Positions 5,297-8,123 of a stretch of 8,123 bases of DNA are shown here, piece after piece. The DNA is from Bacteroidales bacterium (GTDB lineage: Bacteria > Bacteroidota > Bacteroidia > Bacteroidales > WCHB1-69). The stretch spans positions 1-8,123 of the forward strand of contig JAISTU010000023.1 of NCBI GenBank assembly GCA_031272415.1, in the 5' to 3' direction. The position numbers and the translations under genes were made by a program. The notes beneath the pieces were generated by a model that was given only the letters and a program-made list of their open reading frames with translations, had not been told where the DNA came from and searched no databases. Each line of letters begins with the position of its first letter. Position 1 is the first letter of the stretch.

Positions 5297-6694
5297 TTAA
5301 TACCTGTAATGGTCTGCTTTATAAGGACCATCAATAGGAACGCCAATATAATCAGCCTGTTGCGGGGTTAATCGCGTCAATTTAACACCAATTTTTTCCA
5401 AATGTAGGCGAGCCACCTCCTCGTCCAAATGTTTTGGCAAACGATAAACATTGATTTCGTAATTATTTTTCCACAACTCAATTTGCGCAAGTGTCTGATT
5501 AGTAAACGAATTACTCATCACAAAAGACGGATGCCCTGTCGCACAACCCAAATTTACCAAACGTCCCTCCGCTAACAAAAAAATACTGTGCCCATCGGGG
5601 AAAATATACTCATCCACTTGCGGTTTAATGTTACGCTTGCGAATATTGGGATAATTTTCCAACTTTTCAACCTGAATTTCATTGTCAAAATGACCAATAT
5701 TGCACACAATGGCTTGGTCTTTCATTTGAGCAATGTGTTCAATGGTAATCACATCACGGTTTCCTGTGGTGGTAACAAATATATTTCCTTCTTTTACAGC
5801 ATCTTCCATTCGTGTAACTTCAAAACCTTCCATTGCCGCCTGCAGAGCGCAAATAGGGTCAATTTCCGTAATCAACACCCTCGCACCATAACTTCGCATT
5901 GAATGGGCACACCCTTTACCAACATCTCCATATCCCAAAACGACCACACATTTGCCTGCAATCATTACATCCGTTGCTCGCTTAATACCATCTGCCAAAG
6001 ACTCCCTACAACCGTATAAATTATCAAATTTTGACTTTGTTACCGAGTCATTTACATTGATGGCAGGCACTAACAATTCACCTCTTTCCATCATTTGATA
6101 CAAGCGATGTACGCCTGTTGTGGTCTCTTCCGAAACACCTTTCCATTGTGCCACAGTCCTGTGCCAACGTTGCGGGTCTTCTTGCAAAATTTGTTTTAAT
6201 GTTTGCAAAATAACACTTTCTTCTTGCGAGGAAGGAGTGATATTTAAGATTTGAGGGTCGTTTTCTGCTGCAAATCCCTTGTGTATCAACAAAGTAGCGT
6301 CGCCACCATCATCAACTATCAACTGCGGACCTTCTCCGTTAGGAAATGCCAACGCTTGTGAGGTGCACCACCAATACTCCTCCAAAGTCTCGCCTTTCCA
6401 TGCAAAAACAGGAATACCTTTTGCCGCAATAGCCGCCGCCGCATGGTCTTGGGTCGAAAAAATATTGCAACTTGCCCAACGCACATTGGCACCCAACTCC
6501 ACCAAAGTCTCAATCAACACAGCCGTTTGAATGGTCATGTGTAAAGAGCCTGAAATTCTTACACCTTGTAACGGTTTTTCTTTGCCATATTTTTCGCGTA
6601 CTGCCATCAAACCGGGCATTTCTTTTTCCGCAATTTCTATTTCTTTTCTTCCAAATTCTGCCAATGAAATATCAGCAATTTTATAATCTAACAT
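5297..6694 (-). CDS. ahcY: S-adenosylhomocysteine hydrolase (adenosylhomocysteinase)
   Basis: NAD-dependent cytosolic enzyme that splits S-adenosylhomocysteine into adenosine and homocysteine, relieving product inhibition of SAM-dependent methyltransferases and feeding the methionine cycle. The 465-residue product is complete: substrate-domain SGSLHMTIQTAVL (48-60, His52), CNIFSTQDHAAAA (76-88), VDDGGDAT (127-134), NVNDSVTKSKFDN (213-225, with Lys220 and Asp224), CRESL (229-233), the NAD-binding GYGDVGKG (254-261), TTTGNRDV (308-315), CNIGHFDNEI (331-340), and the C-terminal arm GPYKADHYRY (456-465) whose lysine and tyrosine reach the partner subunit's NAD. The 30-40 extra residues around 145-185 relative to the human enzyme are usual in many bacteria. 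A TATCTTTG box lies 47 bp upstream. It heads a tight block with the ValRS fragment and the DNA methyltransferase. Confidence 0.98.
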   Translation of the reverse strand: MLDYKIADISLAEFGRKEIEIAEKEMPGLMAVREKYGKEKPLQGVRISGSLHMTIQTAVLIETLVELGANVRWASCNIFSTQDHAAAAIAAKGIPVFAWKGETLEEYWWCTSQALAFPNGEGPQLIVDDGGDATLLIHKGFAAENDPQILNITPSSQEESVILQTLKQILQEDPQRWHRTVAQWKGVSEETTTGVHRLYQMMERGELLVPAINVNDSVTKSKFDNLYGCRESLADGIKRATDVMIAGKCVVVLGYGDVGKGCAHSMRSYGARVLITEIDPICALQAAMEGFEVTRMEDAVKEGNIFVTTTGNRDVITIEHIAQMKDQAIVCNIGHFDNEIQVEKLENYPNIRKRNIKPQVDEYIFPDGHSIFLLAEGRLVNLGCATGHPSFVMSNSFTNQTLAQIELWKNNYEINVYRLPKHLDEEVARLHLEKIGVKLTRLTPQQADYIGVPIDGPYKADHYRY

Positions 6695-6740
6695 GCTTTA
6701 TTTACTAATTTTTTATTTTATATATTTTTTATCTTAATTA

Positions 6741-6748
6741 CAAAGATA
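6741..6748 (-). promoter_or_regulatory. Bacteroidota -7 promoter box TATCTTTG upstream of ahcY
   Basis: Exact TAnnTTTG match on the minus strand, 47 bp before the ahcY ATG, giving a short AT-rich leader of roughly 40 nt. No clear -33 element: the upstream DNA is a heptamer array. The leader is too short and AT-rich to hold an SAH riboswitch. Confidence 0.6.
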
Positions 6749-6755
6749 CACCTTT

Positions 6756-6776
6756 TTATCAATTAAAAATTAAAAA
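6756..6776. repeat. Heptamer array (3 units) upstream of the ahcY promoter
   Basis: On the minus strand TTTTTAA, TTTTTAA, TTGATAA. It occupies the place where the -33 element of the ahcY promoter would lie, so array changes could affect expression. Confidence 0.65.
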
Positions 6777-6787
6777 CCTTTTTTTTC

Positions 6788-6808
6788 AGAGTGTAGAGTA
6801 TAGAGTGT
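6788..6808. repeat. Heptamer array, AGAGTGT x3
   Basis: AGAGTGT, AGAGTAT, AGAGTGT in a row on the plus strand, between the ahcY promoter and the inverted 39-bp repeat. Confidence 0.75.
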
Positions 6809-6811
6809 AGA

Positions 6812-6850
6812 TTTTTGCATTTTGGGATAAAATTGTCCTAAAAAAAGACA
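6812..6850 (-). repeat. 39-bp dispersed repeat, right copy (inverted)
   Basis: The reverse complement matches 2876-2914 with about five mismatches and no gaps. It lies between the 7610-6912 gene's terminator and the ahcY promoter, next to a heptamer array as on the left side. Confidence 0.7.
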
Positions 6851-6860
6851 AAATACATGT

Positions 6861-6886
6861 AAAAAAGGCGGGAATTAACCCGCCTT
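6861..6886 (-). terminator. Intrinsic terminator of the T9SS-sorted protein gene
   Basis: On the minus strand: AAGGCGGG, a 6-nt loop TTAATT, CCCGCCTT, with the T-run continuing to 6861. Perfect 8-bp stem, 25 bp after the stop codon at 6912. It separates the exported-protein pair from the ahcY block, so ahcY needs its own promoter. Confidence 0.88.
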
Positions 6887-6911
6887 GAACTTCTAATAAA
6901 GATTGTATTTT

Positions 6912-7610
6912 TTATTGTTTTACAAACTTCCCTCTCCAATTACCGATTTTGATAAAATACATCCCTTGTGATAAATGTGAAACGTCAAGAATGATTTCAG
7001 ATTGTTGATTGACGATTGACGATTGTTGAACACGCCCCAAAACATCTATAATCTCCACAGTCTCACCATCTTTTAATTGATAATTTTTAATTTTTAATTG
7101 CGAAGAGGCGGGATTGGGATAGAGTTGCACATCATTCGCACTTACTTCCAAAATGTCATTATAAGGATAATCATCTCCGGCAATATGGAAACGAGTACGT
7201 CCATAAGGGAAAAACTGATCATCACACCACATAGCCCTCACAATATTGGGAACGGCATTCGTATCCCATCTCAACTCTATTGAGAGGTCAAATGGAAATT
7301 GATACTTTGTCGGAATAGTAATGCTTGTATCAAATCTGACAAGTGGTGAAATATCTTCACCTCTTAAGACAAGTATAATCCGAACCTCGCGATAATTAGC
7401 CATCGTATCATTTAGATAAAAGAAACTAACTGTGTCAATATATTGATTTTGAGCACGATGTATCATTGCCCATAATGTTTTGGTGTTGGTATCTAACGTA
7501 ATTTCTTCAAAGTAAAAATGTCTTGCTTGCCATTGTTGTGCAGAAATTTGAGGCACAAACAAGCAACAAAACAACAGACTTACTCCAATATTTTTAATGA
7601 TATTTTTCAT
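6912..7610 (-). CDS. Secreted protein with type IX secretion C-terminal sorting domain, unknown function
   Basis: 232 residues. Residues 1-24 are a clear signal peptide (basic MKNIIKN, hydrophobic VSLLFCCLFV, cleavage ISA/QQ). Residues 25-160 are unrecognised, rich in beta-like stretches and aromatic residues, with no enzyme motif I can name. Residues 161-232 are a classic T9SS type A sorting domain: VQLYPNPASSQLKI, VEIIDVLGRV, LDVSHLSQGMYFIKI and GKFVKQ at the end. After Sec export the protein would be moved across the outer membrane by T9SS and probably attached to the cell surface. The sorting domain's coding DNA contains two heptamer arrays (7001-7028, 7070-7097), giving the SSIVNQQSE and KIKNYQLK stretches. 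It lies 18 bp after the 8090-7629 gene, likely co-transcribed, and is followed by a strong terminator. Confidence 0.9.
   Translation of the reverse strand: MKNIIKNIGVSLLFCCLFVPQISAQQWQARHFYFEEITLDTNTKTLWAMIHRAQNQYIDTVSFFYLNDTMANYREVRIILVLRGEDISPLVRFDTSITIPTKYQFPFDLSIELRWDTNAVPNIVRAMWCDDQFFPYGRTRFHIAGDDYPYNDILEVSANDVQLYPNPASSQLKIKNYQLKDGETVEIIDVLGRVQQSSIVNQQSEIILDVSHLSQGMYFIKIGNWRGKFVKQ
7001..7028. repeat. Heptamer array inside the T9SS sorting-domain coding region
   Basis: ATTGTTG, ATTGACG, ATTGACG, ATTGTTG in a row on the plus strand. It encodes the loop residues around 196-204 of the 6912-7610 product. 28 bp is not a multiple of three, so gain or loss of single units would shift the frame. 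Confidence 0.75.
7070..7097. repeat. Second heptamer array inside the T9SS sorting-domain coding region
   Basis: CTTTTAA, TTGATAA, TTTTTAA, TTTTTAA on the plus strand; the same units as at 2284-2304, 3027-3040 and 6756-6776 in another order. It encodes the KIKNYQLK part of the sorting domain. Confidence 0.75.
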
Positions 7611-7628
7611 AACAGTATTGAGTTTTAA

Positions 7629-8090
7629 TTAGTTAATAATAATATTTTTGAAATCAACAACTTCACCATTACAAATCAGAATAACAGCATATTGTCCGGA
7701 AAGATAGCCTGTAATATCAATCGTAATATTATTTGTACCCACAGGCAATATATACTGATTGACTGTTCCTGCCATCAACGGAACTAACATTAAATATGCC
7801 GAATTAGCCTCATCAATTTTGTAACTTACATTCCACAAAGACCCCAACGATTGTGCACTCGTTGTTGTAATATACCAGAGCAGCAAACCCATGGTAAGCA
7901 TTACTTTTGATGCTTTACTGATGGGCTTTCGCCAACTCCTTTCTTTCGTTAAATTGTCCATAACTCCGTTAATACTAAGATGCTCATGCATGGCATCTGT
8001 GTTGGCGGCTCGCAAATCATCTGCTACATGCCCGTAGGCGTCTCTGTTGCCTCTTTCATAACCGGCAACTTTAAAATGAAATCTATTCAT
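7629..8090 (-). CDS. Exported protein of unknown function with sorting-domain-like C-terminus
   Basis: The longest frame gives 153 residues. A hydrophobic segment (MLTMGLLLWYITTTSAQ, 64-80) looks like a signal peptide with cleavage after SAQ, but 63 residues precede it. Met44 (7961) gives a more usual signal peptide, with basic residues KERSWRKPISKASK and GGAG just before the ATG; I think 7961 is at least as likely a start as 8090. The mature part is only about 73 residues: SLWNVSYKIDEANSAYLMLV...TIDITGYLSGQYAVILICNGEVVDFKNIIIN, reading like a compact beta domain similar in rhythm to T9SS-type C-terminal domains (LSGQYAVIL, terminal hydrophobic strand). It lies 18 bp ahead of the T9SS-sorted protein gene. 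No catalytic motif is visible; it could be a secreted structural peptide or a remnant of a longer exported protein that lost its middle. Confidence 0.6.
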   Translation of the reverse strand: MNRFHFKVAGYERGNRDAYGHVADDLRAANTDAMHEHLSINGVMDNLTKERSWRKPISKASKVMLTMGLLLWYITTTSAQSLGSLWNVSYKIDEANSAYLMLVPLMAGTVNQYILPVGTNNITIDITGYLSGQYAVILICNGEVVDFKNIIIN

Positions 8091-8123
8091 ATAACTTTTA
8101 ATGTTTTAATTATACTTGGCACC

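Noticed and set aside
5588..5902. Plus-strand frame of 104 codons
   Set aside because: Antisense to ahcY over the NAD-binding domain; a shadow.
6695..6740. SAH riboswitch upstream of ahcY
   Set aside because: The leader between the promoter box and the ATG is under 50 nt and almost entirely A/T, with no room for the conserved GC-rich helices.

Overview
This window looks like a low-GC member of the Bacteroidota, probably order Bacteroidales. The main evidence is a textbook type IX secretion (T9SS) C-terminal sorting domain at 6912-7123, a large MBG/Ig-like surface adhesin, two copies of the Bacteroidota promoter element TATCTTTG (consensus TAnnTTTG), and a valyl-tRNA synthetase piece with Bacteroidales-like wording. 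All genes that I accept read on the minus strand, so transcription runs from high to low coordinates.

Layout in the direction of transcription. (1) 8090-7629 and 7610-6912 encode two exported proteins 18 bp apart. The second has a T9SS sorting domain and is followed by a clear intrinsic terminator at 6861-6886. (2) A promoter at 6748-6741 precedes a tight three-gene block: complete S-adenosylhomocysteine hydrolase (6694-5297), an open frame holding only the editing domain and part of the core of valyl-tRNA synthetase behind an unrelated N-terminus (5284-4481), and an EcoRI-family adenine DNA methyltransferase fused to an N-terminal GIY-YIG/T5orf172-like domain (4451-3147). A truncated second copy of the methyltransferase start follows at 3141-3037, making a 92-bp direct repeat around the gene. 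(3) 3036-2613 is a repeat-rich, AT-rich stretch without a convincing gene. (4) A promoter at 2609-2602 precedes a doubtful small ORF (2540-2193) and the 5' part of a very large adhesin (2166 to beyond position 1; 722 codons visible, no stop).

The most unusual content is the genomic mosaic in the middle. Eight short arrays with an exact 7-bp period (2284-2311, 2922-2949, 2954-2995, 3027-3040, 6756-6776, 6788-6808, 7001-7028, 7070-7097) share a common heptamer vocabulary. A 39-bp sequence occurs twice in inverted orientation (2876-2914 and 6812-6850) and brackets the SAH hydrolase, ValRS-fragment and methyltransferase block. The truncated methyltransferase copy ends about 10 bp from one heptamer array. 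Together these suggest repeat-associated rearrangement.

Functionally, SAH hydrolase removes the product inhibitor made by any SAM-dependent methyltransferase, so its position upstream of a DNA methyltransferase may be useful, although the arrangement may equally be accidental. The methyltransferase could be a solitary modification enzyme or, if the GIY-YIG domain cuts DNA, a one-polypeptide restriction-modification enzyme. No separate restriction endonuclease gene is visible.
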